A stretch of DNA of 42,630 nucleotides, taken from contig PFJC01000054.1 of the NCBI GenBank assembly GCA_002782865.1, positions 1 to 42,630 of the forward strand. The letters run 5' to 3'. This document shows positions 8,387-16,254 of the stretch, one piece after another. This stretch comes from Candidatus Uhrbacteria bacterium CG_4_10_14_3_um_filter_41_21. GTDB lineage: Bacteria; Patescibacteriota; Patescibacteriia; UBA9934. The notes beneath the pieces are model-generated. The model was not told the DNA's origin, did not search any database, and worked only from the letters and a program-made list of their open reading frames with translations. A program made the translations under genes and the position numbers. Each line of letters starts with the position of its first letter. Positions within the stretch are counted from its first letter, which is position 1.

Positions 8387-8886
8387 AACGCTTTTTTATT
8401 TCTGCGAGTAATCAAAATATTTTTGCTAAAGTTTTCAATGTAGTTGGCAATTATAAAAGCAAAGTAGATTCCAATTATTAATTCTACGACACCAAATAAA
8501 AAGTTCAGCGATATCTCGCTAATTGTTTCGTCGAAATTTGCCAATGAGTTGATAAAAAAGAAAATTATATACATGCTAAGTGCCAGACCAGCCAAGCCGT
8601 AAACAGAATGTGATGTAAAAGCTTTTCTGGTTAAAACAAGGCCGGTGGCGCCAGCTAAAAAATAAGCTAGCCAAGTACCATCGGAAAATCCAACTAGATT
8701 TAAAATTAAGGCACTTGCTAAAAACCAAAGTGCTCCCTCTATATTCCCTACCCTTTGCAAAACTGTGACGCCGATTAAAAAATGCAGTGGGAAAAGCGCG
8801 AGTGGAGCTTGGAAAGCTTGAACAAAGCTCACCTGGGCCAAGGTGCTTAAAAGAAACAGAGCGACAATGAATATTCCGTTAATCAT
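8383..8886 (-). CDS. mreD: Rod shape-determining membrane protein MreD
   Basis: Integral membrane elongasome component with about five or six hydrophobic segments. The ORF track starts at 8946, deep inside mreC. I prefer the ATG at 8886 (MINGIFIVALFLL), because it overlaps the mreC stop as ATGATTAA and leaves a 167-residue protein of usual MreD length. The end overlaps the mrdA start by four bases. Identification depends largely on position between mreC and mrdA, since MreD sequences are poorly conserved. Confidence 0.85.
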   Translation of the reverse strand: MINGIFIVALFLLSTLAQVSFVQAFQAPLALFPLHFLIGVTVLQRVGNIEGALWFLASALILNLVGFSDGTWLAYFLAGATGLVLTRKAFTSHSVYGLAGLALSMYIIFFFINSLANFDETISEISLNFLFGVVELIIGIYFAFIIANYIENFSKNILITRRNKKAL

Positions 8887-9697
8887 TTTGAAATGGATCC
8901 AGAATAAGAACATTTGTAAAATCACCTGGGTCGTAAATTGGCTCAATTAGCGCTTGCTGAAAAGGCGCAGATTCATCGGCGATGATTGAAGAAACTAGGC
9001 CAATGATCAGCCCACTTGGTACTGATCCATCAAGACCGGAGGTGGCAACAACATCACCTAAAAAAAGTTTTTCACTTTGCGGAATATAATTCATGGCTAG
9101 TAGGTAGCCGTCTTGACCTTCAATCAGTCCGATTGTTTTGGTTGAGCCTAAAATTGCTCCCGGCACTTTGCTTTCACTGTCGTGAATCAGAAGAACTACG
9201 GCGCTATTATTATAAACTTCAGTGACAGTCCCAATTATATTTCCGTTTTCGATTACCACAGCAAGGCCTAACCTAACTCCAGCATTTTTGCCCTTGTCTA
9301 TTAATACCGCTTGGTTGCCGCTAATTGAACGAGAGATAATTCGAGCTGGAAGAGTTGTGTATTCAATTGATTCTTGGTAGCTAATTAGACTTTGTAGCTC
9401 GGTTAAGTTTTGTTCTAATTCTTTTACATAAACTTCGTCATGAGCAAGCGTTCCTGTTAGATTTTGGTAGTAATCAAGTTTTTCTTGTAAATCAGCTCTG
9501 GACTCAAAAATATAATTGTAGGTTGATTTAACTCCGGTACCAAGGCCAGAAAACCCATATTGAAAACCGTGTATTATGCCAGAAAAAGGATTTATTTGAG
9601 TTGAAAAAGAAAAGATGATTATAACAATCAGAAAAATGAAAATGGTTTGCACCATTTTTTTTGTTTTTAAAGGAATTTTGCGTGGGAGTAGCGCCAC
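8879..9697 (-). CDS. mreC: Rod shape-determining protein MreC
   Basis: Extracytoplasmic elongasome scaffold that activates PBP2. The 272-residue product has an N-terminal membrane helix (about 16-33), a coiled coil (about 65-110) and a tandem beta-barrel domain. Family-typical blocks are ARIISRS, VLIDKGKNAGVRLGLAVV and VATSGLDGSVPSGLIIG. It begins 4 bases after mreB, and its stop overlaps the mreD start. The length is normal for the family. Confidence 0.94.
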   Translation of the reverse strand: MALLPRKIPLKTKKMVQTIFIFLIVIIIFSFSTQINPFSGIIHGFQYGFSGLGTGVKSTYNYIFESRADLQEKLDYYQNLTGTLAHDEVYVKELEQNLTELQSLISYQESIEYTTLPARIISRSISGNQAVLIDKGKNAGVRLGLAVVIENGNIIGTVTEVYNNSAVVLLIHDSESKVPGAILGSTKTIGLIEGQDGYLLAMNYIPQSEKLFLGDVVATSGLDGSVPSGLIIGLVSSIIADESAPFQQALIEPIYDPGDFTNVLILDPFQND

Positions 9698-9701
9698 AGA
9701 A

Positions 9702-10751
9702 TTATGTTATTTCGTCCCCTGTTGATGGCAGGGTTACTTCGTCTAGTAATTTTTGATCATCAAGCAAAGCTCCGGTTCCACGAACAACAGTGGTAAGAGG
9801 ATCGGTCGCAATTCTAACCGGAACATCAGTTTCTTTGGTAATCATTTTATCCATTCCCTTAAGCAGTGCCCCGCCTCCACAAATTACAATTCCTCTTTCA
9901 TAAATATCAGCTACAAGCTCGGGTGGTGTTACCTCAAGCGTAGCCTTAATGTTATCAACAATAGCCTTGATTGATTTATGTAACGCCTCGCGGACCTGGC
10001 CGTCATTGATTAAAATCTGTCGTGGCAATCCTGTTATTAAATCTCTGCCTCGCATTTCCATTGTTTCTGGTTCCTCAAGGTCAATAGCACTACCAATTGT
10101 ACATTTTACATTTTCCGCAATTTTTTCACCAACTAAAAGATTGAAAACATCGCGAGTGTATTGAATGATATTTTTTGTCATTTCTTCGCCAGCGATTGTT
10201 AGTGATTTCCAAGTTACAACTCCACCAAGCGAAATCACGGCAATTTCAGTTGTGCCTCCGCCAATGTCTACTATCATACTACCAACTGATTCTGTAATTG
10301 GTAGTCGGGCGCCAATTGCTGCCGCCATTGGCTCTTCGACTAAAAATACCTCACGAGCGCCAGCGCTCACAACAGCGTCTTCAACAGCTTTGCGTTCTAC
10401 TTCGGTAACATCAAGTGGAACACCAATTACAACTCGAGGTCTTGGAACAATAGTAAAAGAATTTTCGTGAATTTTATCAATAAAATAACGGAGCATTTTT
10501 TCCGTGATTTCAAAATCTGAAATTACTCCTTTGAAAAGTGGACGAGTAGTAATAATATGCGGTGGGGTTTTTCCAAGCATGTCTTTGGCTGTGTGCCCTA
10601 CGGCCACAATTTGGTTGGTGCGAGTGTTAACCGCCACAATAGACGGCTCGTTCATTATAATTCCTTTTTCTTTAACAAAAACAAGGGTATTTGCAGTACC
10701 TAAATCAATACCTATATCCTCCGAGAATCGTCCAAAAAATTTGTTCAACAT
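9702..10751 (-). CDS. mreB: Actin-like rod-shape protein MreB
   Basis: Cytoskeletal ATPase directing lateral wall synthesis. At 349 residues it is full length. Actin-fold motifs are clear: phosphate 1 DIGLDLGTANTLV-type (here IGIDLGTANTLVFVKEKGI), phosphate 2 MIVDIGGGTTEIAVISLGG, and the adenosine loop IVICGGGALLKGMDKMI. The gene heads the mreB-mreC-mreD-mrdA operon behind a clear promoter. Presence of the whole set suggests a rod-shaped cell that makes its own wall. Confidence 0.98.
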   Translation of the reverse strand: MLNKFFGRFSEDIGIDLGTANTLVFVKEKGIIMNEPSIVAVNTRTNQIVAVGHTAKDMLGKTPPHIITTRPLFKGVISDFEITEKMLRYFIDKIHENSFTIVPRPRVVIGVPLDVTEVERKAVEDAVVSAGAREVFLVEEPMAAAIGARLPITESVGSMIVDIGGGTTEIAVISLGGVVTWKSLTIAGEEMTKNIIQYTRDVFNLLVGEKIAENVKCTIGSAIDLEEPETMEMRGRDLITGLPRQILINDGQVREALHKSIKAIVDNIKATLEVTPPELVADIYERGIVICGGGALLKGMDKMITKETDVPVRIATDPLTTVVRGTGALLDDQKLLDEVTLPSTGDEIT

Positions 10752-10769
10752 ATCCCACTTTGAGACCTT

Positions 10770-10798
10770 ATCTTATCCAAAAATGGGAGATGTATCAA
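10770..10798 (-). promoter_or_regulatory. Sigma70-type promoter for the mreB operon
   Basis: Minus strand: -35 TTGATA (10793-10798), 17-base spacer, -10 TAAGAT (10770-10775). It lies 19 bases upstream of the mreB ATG, so the leader is very short and has no consensus Shine-Dalgarno. Confidence 0.55.
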
Positions 10799-10816
10799 GC
10801 ATGGTTGGGGATGTGG

Positions 10817-11203
10817 CTAATCTTGGGAATCTTTTGAAAACGAAACAAAAACAAACTCTAAAATCCCCACACAGGCCACAATTAGCAAAAGCATCCACCA
10901 GGTCAATTTATTCTGACTTGATAAAATCAAGGCCCCTTCTATTAAAACCGCCAAAATAAAGCCTTGGCGCAAAGATATTTTCATTACTTTTTCAACTGCC
11001 TGTTTCGGTGACTTAATTGCGCGCACAAATGTCGCCACACAACTAAAAAGTCCGAGCAGTCCAAAAAACATAGAGGCGTAAAGAATAAAGAAAGCCAAGA
11101 CGCCAGCTGTGACCGGATCTATATTGATGATAATCACAACAAAAGCAAACCACGAGACAATCGTTCCAAAAGTTAAAAAAGCTAAGTATTGCTTTAAATT
11201 CAT
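10817..11203 (-). CDS. Small membrane protein of unknown function
   Basis: The 128-residue product has about four hydrophobic segments (roughly 8-28, 33-55, 77-93 and 98-117), separated by a basic loop with RAIKSPKQAVEKVMK. I do not recognise the family; many Patescibacteria carry similar small multi-span proteins near mreB. It ends 65 bases before the mreB start, and the mreB promoter lies between them, so it is likely a separate transcript from the elongasome genes. An inverted repeat fills the gap upstream. Confidence 0.7.
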   Translation of the reverse strand: MNLKQYLAFLTFGTIVSWFAFVVIIINIDPVTAGVLAFFILYASMFFGLLGLFSCVATFVRAIKSPKQAVEKVMKISLRQGFILAVLIEGALILSSQNKLTWWMLLLIVACVGILEFVFVSFSKDSQD

Positions 11204-11217
11204 ATTTTATTAATTAG

Positions 11218-11318
11218 AAAAACTAAATTCTAAACAAATTCGAAAATCAAAATTCCAAATTTAGTGCTTCTAATTTCGGATTTGTTTCTAATTTCAGATT
11301 TCATGCTTAGAATTTTTA
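11218..11318. repeat. Long imperfect inverted repeat in an AT-rich gap
   Basis: The left arm CTAAATTCTAAACAAATTCG (11223 onward) is inverted in CGGATTTGTTTCTAATTTCAG (near 11277-11297), and a second outer match pairs AAATTCTAA with TTAGAATTT near 11308. The 119-base gap between DUF721 and the membrane protein is almost wholly occupied by these words. It could fold as one long imperfect hairpin in the transcript; the function is unknown. Confidence 0.5.
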
Positions 11319-11322
11319 AATA

Positions 11323-11718
11323 TTATACCCCAATTTGGCTTTTGCTATCTAATCCGTAGGGGTCAACTTTGCAAAAAATATTAACAATATTTATATCTGG
11401 CAATTCACGCTCCAGTCTTTCTTGAAGTTGAGTTCTATAAGAATTTGCTAAATTGCTAGCCGGGGCGTGTCTGCAACTAAGCGTTAACTGGTCGCTTACA
11501 AAAGAAATAGCGCGAATATCATCACGCAGATTAGGTTCAATTAAATCATCCAGGATCTTGTTTGCAAACTTTACAGCCATGGCGGCTTTTATTTGCCAGC
11601 CAATTCCGTGACGACCAACGGCGTCGCTTAAAATTCCGCCAATTGGCGCTGCGTTTTTGCTAAACCGGCGCTGACGATTTTTATTAACTGGTTTTGTATT
11701 GTTATCAGACCAGGTCAT
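11323..11718 (-). CDS. DUF721 (DciA-like) protein
   Basis: The 131-residue product carries a DUF721 core (about 25-115): GILSDAVGRHGIGWQIKAA, then RAISFVSDQLTLSCRHAPASNLA and RTQLQERLER. DciA, the ancestral loader of the replicative helicase DnaB in many bacteria, belongs to DUF721, so a helicase-loading or nucleic-acid-binding role is plausible but not proven here. The N-terminus is basic and looks disordered. The start overlaps the stop of the UvrD-like gene by four bases (ATGA), so the two are coupled. Confidence 0.75.
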   Translation of the reverse strand: MTWSDNNTKPVNKNRQRRFSKNAAPIGGILSDAVGRHGIGWQIKAAMAVKFANKILDDLIEPNLRDDIRAISFVSDQLTLSCRHAPASNLANSYRTQLQERLERELPDINIVNIFCKVDPYGLDSKSQIGV

Positions 11719-14630
11719 ACATCACTAAATTCGCAGATATCTTTAAAATCACAATAAGAACACATAAATCCGGGTTTGGCAGAAAAATCAGATTTTTTTA
11801 TGGCGTCTACAGTTTCTAGAATTTCATTTTCTAGTTTTTCTACATCTTTTTCTTTTGGCTCAAAACTAACACAAGAGTTGTCTTCTAAATAATGGTAAGT
11901 CAGTTTTTTTACTTTTATCGGTGGATTAAAACATTGTTCTACTGCTATGGCATAAAGCAAAAGTTGACGACGGTCTTGCCAGTCAAGTTTTATTTTTGCC
12001 TGGCCGGTTTTGTAATCAATAATTTCGTAACCGTCTTCAATCTTATCGATTCTGTCAATTCGACCTTTAATGGCAACGCCACGAATTTTTAGTGTAAAAC
12101 CTTTTTCTAAAAATGCTACTTCCGGTTTTTGCTTTTGTAGAATTTTATAATAATCAGTTATGGCTCGTTTTCCGTTTTCAAAATATTCCAGCTTGATTTC
12201 CTCGTTTGGATACCATTCATCTATCCAATTATCTTCGTAAATTTGCAGCATCTCGCTCAGGTCAATCAAGCTGGTAGTTCCCTCTTGGTCAAACAGAGTA
12301 GCTTGCTTACGAACTTGCGACTCCATAATTTTTTGCATGGAATTATGCATTGATTTTCCAAAACTCATTTGATGTTTGCCAAAAACAGGAATCTTTAAAA
12401 TGTGAGCAAATTTATATTGTAGTGGGCAGGTAGAAAAAGCTGCAATTTGGGTAAAAGAAAGCGTAGCCGGTAGCTTATAGCTGATAGCTTTTAGGTTGGG
12501 GTCGTTTGTTTTTATTTGTTCAGGCTGATTAAAAGCACCCGTTATGTTTATGGGTTTCGTCTCGATCTCAAGCTCTGCCAAAAACCGCGACGGTTTTCGT
12601 TTTCTGGTTCCTCCGTAGTCGTCAGCTGAAAATAGAAAAACTCCTTCTTTGGCTCTGGTGAGCGCCACATAAAATAGTCGTCTTTCTTCTTCAATATGAA
12701 AATCACCTTCCGAGTTTAATCTTTCTTTTATTAAGCCTTCCGGAATTTCAATTGGATCAGATCTTCTGGTTGAAGGAAATCTTTGTTCAACCAGGTTAAT
12801 TATGAACACATATTTAAATTCCAATCCTTTTGAGGCGTGAACGGTCATTACATTTATAACATCAGGCCCGGCCTCAATATCAGTTTTAAGTCCACCGGCT
12901 TCGCCTGCGTTTCGTTCGTGTTCAAACTCTTCTAAAAAGGCATGAAGTGATTTATCTTCGGCTCCAACTTCGAATTTTTTAATTCTGGCAAAAAATTGCT
13001 GAAGCAGATCATTTTGTTCCATTTGTTCCCTATCATCCAATTTCATCACCTCACCGAGTAGCCCTGATTGCTTAATAGTTTCAACAAAAACTTCGCCCGC
13101 AGATTTTCGTCTGGCAATTTCGCGTAAATTGTGGAGCAGTAAAAGTAAATCACGGATTTTTGTTTTGCCTTCATCACTAATGTTAAGTGCTGTTTTCATG
13201 GCGTCTAGCATCGAAATCCCTTTAAGCCGACAGTAAAGTGAAAGCTCGGCAATATCTGCACTTCTTATGCCAAGAATTGGATGGGAAAGAATTCGATACA
13301 TTGCCGGACTGGTGTGCGATTGATCTAAAACCCGCAGATATGCTAAAGCGTCAATAATAATCGGCTTTGTGTACAGTCCGGAAAGCGCCATAAAACGGTA
13401 TGGCAAGCGAATTGAGTCCATTGCTTCTAAAAACGGTTCAGCACTGTCATTGGCGCGAGTAAGAATACAAAAATCATGCCAGTTACAATCATCTTGCTTT
13501 TTTAATTCTATTATTTTTTCAATTACAGCTGATACTTCGTCGTCGATTGAGTCTGAATGGTAATGCTCAATTTTGCCTTCTTCCTGGCGGTGTGCTACTA
13601 ATTTTTTGTTTAAGTTCTCTTTAACCTCTAGGCGATTTGGATTATTTTTTTGGATTAAAGTGTAAGCCTTGTCTAAAATTTGAGCGCGACTGCGGTAGTT
13701 TTTATTTAAGACAATATTTTTTGCACTTGGAAAATCTTCACGGAAAAGCATGATGTTTGAAAGTGATGCTCCGCGAAATTTATAAATTGATTGGTCGTCG
13801 TCACCAACAACGGTGATGTTGTATGGTCCTTTTGTTAAAAGTTTGATTAGTTCGTATTGAGCAAAGTTTGTGTCTTGGAACTCATCAACTAAAATGTATT
13901 TAAATTGATCTTGATATTTTTTAAGGATTTTTGGTCGCTTACGAAACAATTCGATTGTATAGGAAACAAGATCGGCAAAGTCGAGCGCTTGATTTTCAAG
14001 TAAGATTTGTTGATAAAGATGATAAGCGCCGGCAATCTCGCTAATGCGTTCAATTTCAGAAAGATCGGCTGCTTGTTCTTCGGACGCCACCCCTTCAAAA
14101 CTGTCAGTATTCATTTTTAAGTTTTGAGCAAACTGCAAATATTCGTCCGGAGAAACTACCTCGTCTTTTATTCTAGAAAAATGTGATAGCATTGCTCGAA
14201 TAAATCTGGTTGGATTTCCGCGTGGTCGATAATAATCCAAATTAAATCTATCCAGATTTTTTCGCATTAAAAGAAAAGTATCTACATCATCCAGAAGATT
14301 GAACTGATCCGGCAGGCCAATTTCGAGCGCATTTTCATGGAGTACGCGCTCACAAAAAGCGTGAAAGGTTGAGATCCAGAGATCAATATAACCAATTGGT
14401 AAAAGCTGGTCCACTCGCTCTTCCATTTCAGTAGCAGATTTTTCAGTAAAAGTAAGCGCCAACACTTCATCTGGTTTGGCTTTTTGTTGTTCTATTAACC
14501 AAGCAATGCGCTGGGTGATTGCTGTGGTTTTTCCGGTTCCAGCACCGGCGATTATCATTAAAGGCCCCTCACCGTGGGTAACGGCGGCAAGTTGCTCTTC
14601 GTTTAGATTTTCAAGGAGATTATCGGGCAT
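11715..14630 (-). CDS. UvrD/PcrA-type helicase fused to an AddB-like iron-sulfur PD-(D/E)xK nuclease
   Basis: 971-residue SF1A DNA helicase with a C-terminal nuclease. Helicase motifs in order: Q motif LNEEQLAAV (about 9-17), Walker A AGAGTGKTT (about 28-36), motif II LVDEFQDTN, motif III VVGDDDQSIYKFRGA, motif V TVHASKGLEFKYVFI and motif VI LFYVALTRAKEG. The C-terminus (about 730-971) has GRIDRID…YEIIDYKTG, the nuclease metal site. Cysteines in FSTCPLQY and MCSYCDFKDIC fit the AddB/Cas4-type 4Fe-4S staple. It probably acts in double-strand break or mismatch processing. One oddity is that the junction just before LSFTQIAAFSTCP is encoded by an AGCTATNAGCT-type word otherwise seen in intergenic repeats (12471-12492). 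Confidence 0.92.
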   Translation of the reverse strand: MPDNLLENLNEEQLAAVTHGEGPLMIIAGAGTGKTTAITQRIAWLIEQQKAKPDEVLALTFTEKSATEMEERVDQLLPIGYIDLWISTFHAFCERVLHENALEIGLPDQFNLLDDVDTFLLMRKNLDRFNLDYYRPRGNPTRFIRAMLSHFSRIKDEVVSPDEYLQFAQNLKMNTDSFEGVASEEQAADLSEIERISEIAGAYHLYQQILLENQALDFADLVSYTIELFRKRPKILKKYQDQFKYILVDEFQDTNFAQYELIKLLTKGPYNITVVGDDDQSIYKFRGASLSNIMLFREDFPSAKNIVLNKNYRSRAQILDKAYTLIQKNNPNRLEVKENLNKKLVAHRQEEGKIEHYHSDSIDDEVSAVIEKIIELKKQDDCNWHDFCILTRANDSAEPFLEAMDSIRLPYRFMALSGLYTKPIIIDALAYLRVLDQSHTSPAMYRILSHPILGIRSADIAELSLYCRLKGISMLDAMKTALNISDEGKTKIRDLLLLLHNLREIARRKSAGEVFVETIKQSGLLGEVMKLDDREQMEQNDLLQQFFARIKKFEVGAEDKSLHAFLEEFEHERNAGEAGGLKTDIEAGPDVINVMTVHASKGLEFKYVFIINLVEQRFPSTRRSDPIEIPEGLIKERLNSEGDFHIEEERRLFYVALTRAKEGVFLFSADDYGGTRKRKPSRFLAELEIETKPINITGAFNQPEQIKTNDPNLKAISYKLPATLSFTQIAAFSTCPLQYKFAHILKIPVFGKHQMSFGKSMHNSMQKIMESQVRKQATLFDQEGTTSLIDLSEMLQIYEDNWIDEWYPNEEIKLEYFENGKRAITDYYKILQKQKPEVAFLEKGFTLKIRGVAIKGRIDRIDKIEDGYEIIDYKTGQAKIKLDWQDRRQLLLYAIAVEQCFNPPIKVKKLTYHYLEDNSCVSFEPKEKDVEKLENEILETVDAIKKSDFSAKPGFMCSYCDFKDICEFSDV
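12471..12492. repeat. Family A repeat word inside the helicase-nuclease gene
   Basis: TAGCTTATAGCTGATAGCTTT closely matches the intergenic word AGCTTATAGCTATTAGCTT at 30951 and 25248. Here it is read in frame as KAISYKL at the boundary between helicase and nuclease domains. Confidence 0.5.
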
Positions 14631-14693
14631 AGGCGTATCTTATCAGAATATGCTTTTAATGGCACTATGATGATATTTCATCTCACTGATTAT

Positions 14694-16250
14694 TTACATA
14701 TCGTTTCCGGAATAACTTAGATTTAACGATTTATTGCAGAGCGGAAAATCGGGAACAATATTTCCTGGACCGATTTCACCAAATAATGGCCAATTGCAAA
14801 ATGATGGATCTCTTACCACGCAACGCTCAATAACACCATTTTTTATCTGAACGATAGTTATAATTTCACCGCGACAAGATTCAACAGCCGAGATTCCCAA
14901 GCCGTCATTATTTTTGTTTGTTGATGATATGTTATCTTTTTTGATTGTTTTAATAATTTGGTTGATCATGGCGGTACTGACTTTTAATTCACGATAACGC
15001 ATTTTGAATCGAGAATAAACATCACCGATTTCCAGCATTATTATCTTAGGCTTCAATTCCGCATAACTTGCATATGGATGATCGCGTCTGACATCAATAT
15101 CAATCCCCGATGCCCTGGCTGTTAAACCAACCGCACCATAAGCTAAGGCGGCTTCTTTTTTTAAAATTCCCGTTGTTTCCAATCGTTCTCTCAATCCATC
15201 ATTATCGTGACATATTTTAATCAAATTTTGCAGATCATCATTTGCTTTATTGATAGTCATTTGAATATTATCCAATTCCGTCGATGATAAATCCTGTGAT
15301 AGACCACCCGGAATAATGAGGCCTCGCCAAAAACGGTTTCCGCACACTTCTTGTGACAAGCGCATCAGTCTTTCTTTAATTTTAAATCCTTGTGAGGCTA
15401 TAACCGTAAATCCGGTACCCATTCCACAGATATTTGAAATATCAAAAATATGCATTGTAATGCGCTCAATTTCGTTTAATAGTGTCCGTAATTGACGAGC
15501 GCGAGGCGAAATTTTTATATCGGAAATACTCTCAATGGCTTGTGAAAAAGCCAAGGTGTGAGAAATGGCCATATCGCCGGAAATTTTTTCTATGAATGGC
15601 AAAGCTTCGATGGGACTTTTGTTTTCGAGGATTTTTTCAATACCTTTATGTGTAAAGAATAACTTACCTTCCAATGTAATTATTCGTTCGCCTATGACAT
15701 TGAAACGAAAATGACCTGGTTCGATTATACCGGCGTGAATCGGTCCAACCGGAATTTCATAAATTCCTTCTGCTCCGGTTACATGATGCATTGGATATAT
15801 GGTATTTGCGTGTTTGAGTTTTGTATTCCAGGCGAAATCTTTTCTTAATGGGAATGTGTTTAAGGGAATATTTTCATGGTGAACAAGGCGGCGAGGATCA
15901 GGGTGGCCGATCGCAACAATACCGAACATATCCATTGCGTATCTTTCATACCAGTGAGCTGACATAATTGTTTTCGTCAGAGACTCATAAGTAGGGTCAG
16001 ATTCGGGTAAAGCCGTTGATATTTGCAGCCATTCACCCGTTTCGTCTAGGCTGAATACGGCGTGCAGTCCGAAGGAATGATTTGATTGACGATTGTCGGT
16101 TGCGTAAAGCACAGCCATTCTTAAGGTAAATTCATTGCTCAATCGACTGCAAACGATTGTAAATATTTCGCGATTCAAACTGACGAATGTAGTTGATTTT
16201 TCAGTTTCACCGACAATACCAAGTTTTGTTAATATTTCTTGAACGAGCAT
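14694..16250 (-). CDS. HyfG/HycE-like large subunit (NuoC-NuoD fusion) lacking the Ni-Fe cysteines
   Basis: The 518-residue product joins a NuoC-like domain (about 1-145; WYERYAMDMFGIVAIGHPDPRR) to a NuoD/NiFe-hydrogenase-large-like domain (about 150-518). It keeps the fold signatures IPVGPIHAGIIEPGHFRF, THKGIEK and SCRGEI. The N-terminal metal motif, normally RxCGxCxxxH, reads EKISGDMAISH, so both cysteines are replaced (S224, M227). The C-terminal motif, normally DPCxxCxxR, reads DPSFCNWPL, so both expected positions are lost (S483, N486) and one off-register cysteine (C485) remains. Ni-Fe hydrogenase activity is therefore very unlikely. It is the last gene of the six-gene operon, 4 bases after the hyfF-like gene. 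The closest concept is an energy-converting hydrogenase-related (Ehr) complex. Confidence 0.88.
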   Translation of the reverse strand: MLVQEILTKLGIVGETEKSTTFVSLNREIFTIVCSRLSNEFTLRMAVLYATDNRQSNHSFGLHAVFSLDETGEWLQISTALPESDPTYESLTKTIMSAHWYERYAMDMFGIVAIGHPDPRRLVHHENIPLNTFPLRKDFAWNTKLKHANTIYPMHHVTGAEGIYEIPVGPIHAGIIEPGHFRFNVIGERIITLEGKLFFTHKGIEKILENKSPIEALPFIEKISGDMAISHTLAFSQAIESISDIKISPRARQLRTLLNEIERITMHIFDISNICGMGTGFTVIASQGFKIKERLMRLSQEVCGNRFWRGLIIPGGLSQDLSSTELDNIQMTINKANDDLQNLIKICHDNDGLRERLETTGILKKEAALAYGAVGLTARASGIDIDVRRDHPYASYAELKPKIIMLEIGDVYSRFKMRYRELKVSTAMINQIIKTIKKDNISSTNKNNDGLGISAVESCRGEIITIVQIKNGVIERCVVRDPSFCNWPLFGEIGPGNIVPDFPLCNKSLNLSYSGNDM

Positions 16251-16254
16251 ATGA

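Noticed and set aside
8887-8946. Upstream start of mreD in the ORF track
   Set aside because: It would overlap mreC by 68 bases; the ATG at 8886 gives the usual tight ATGATTAA junction and family length.
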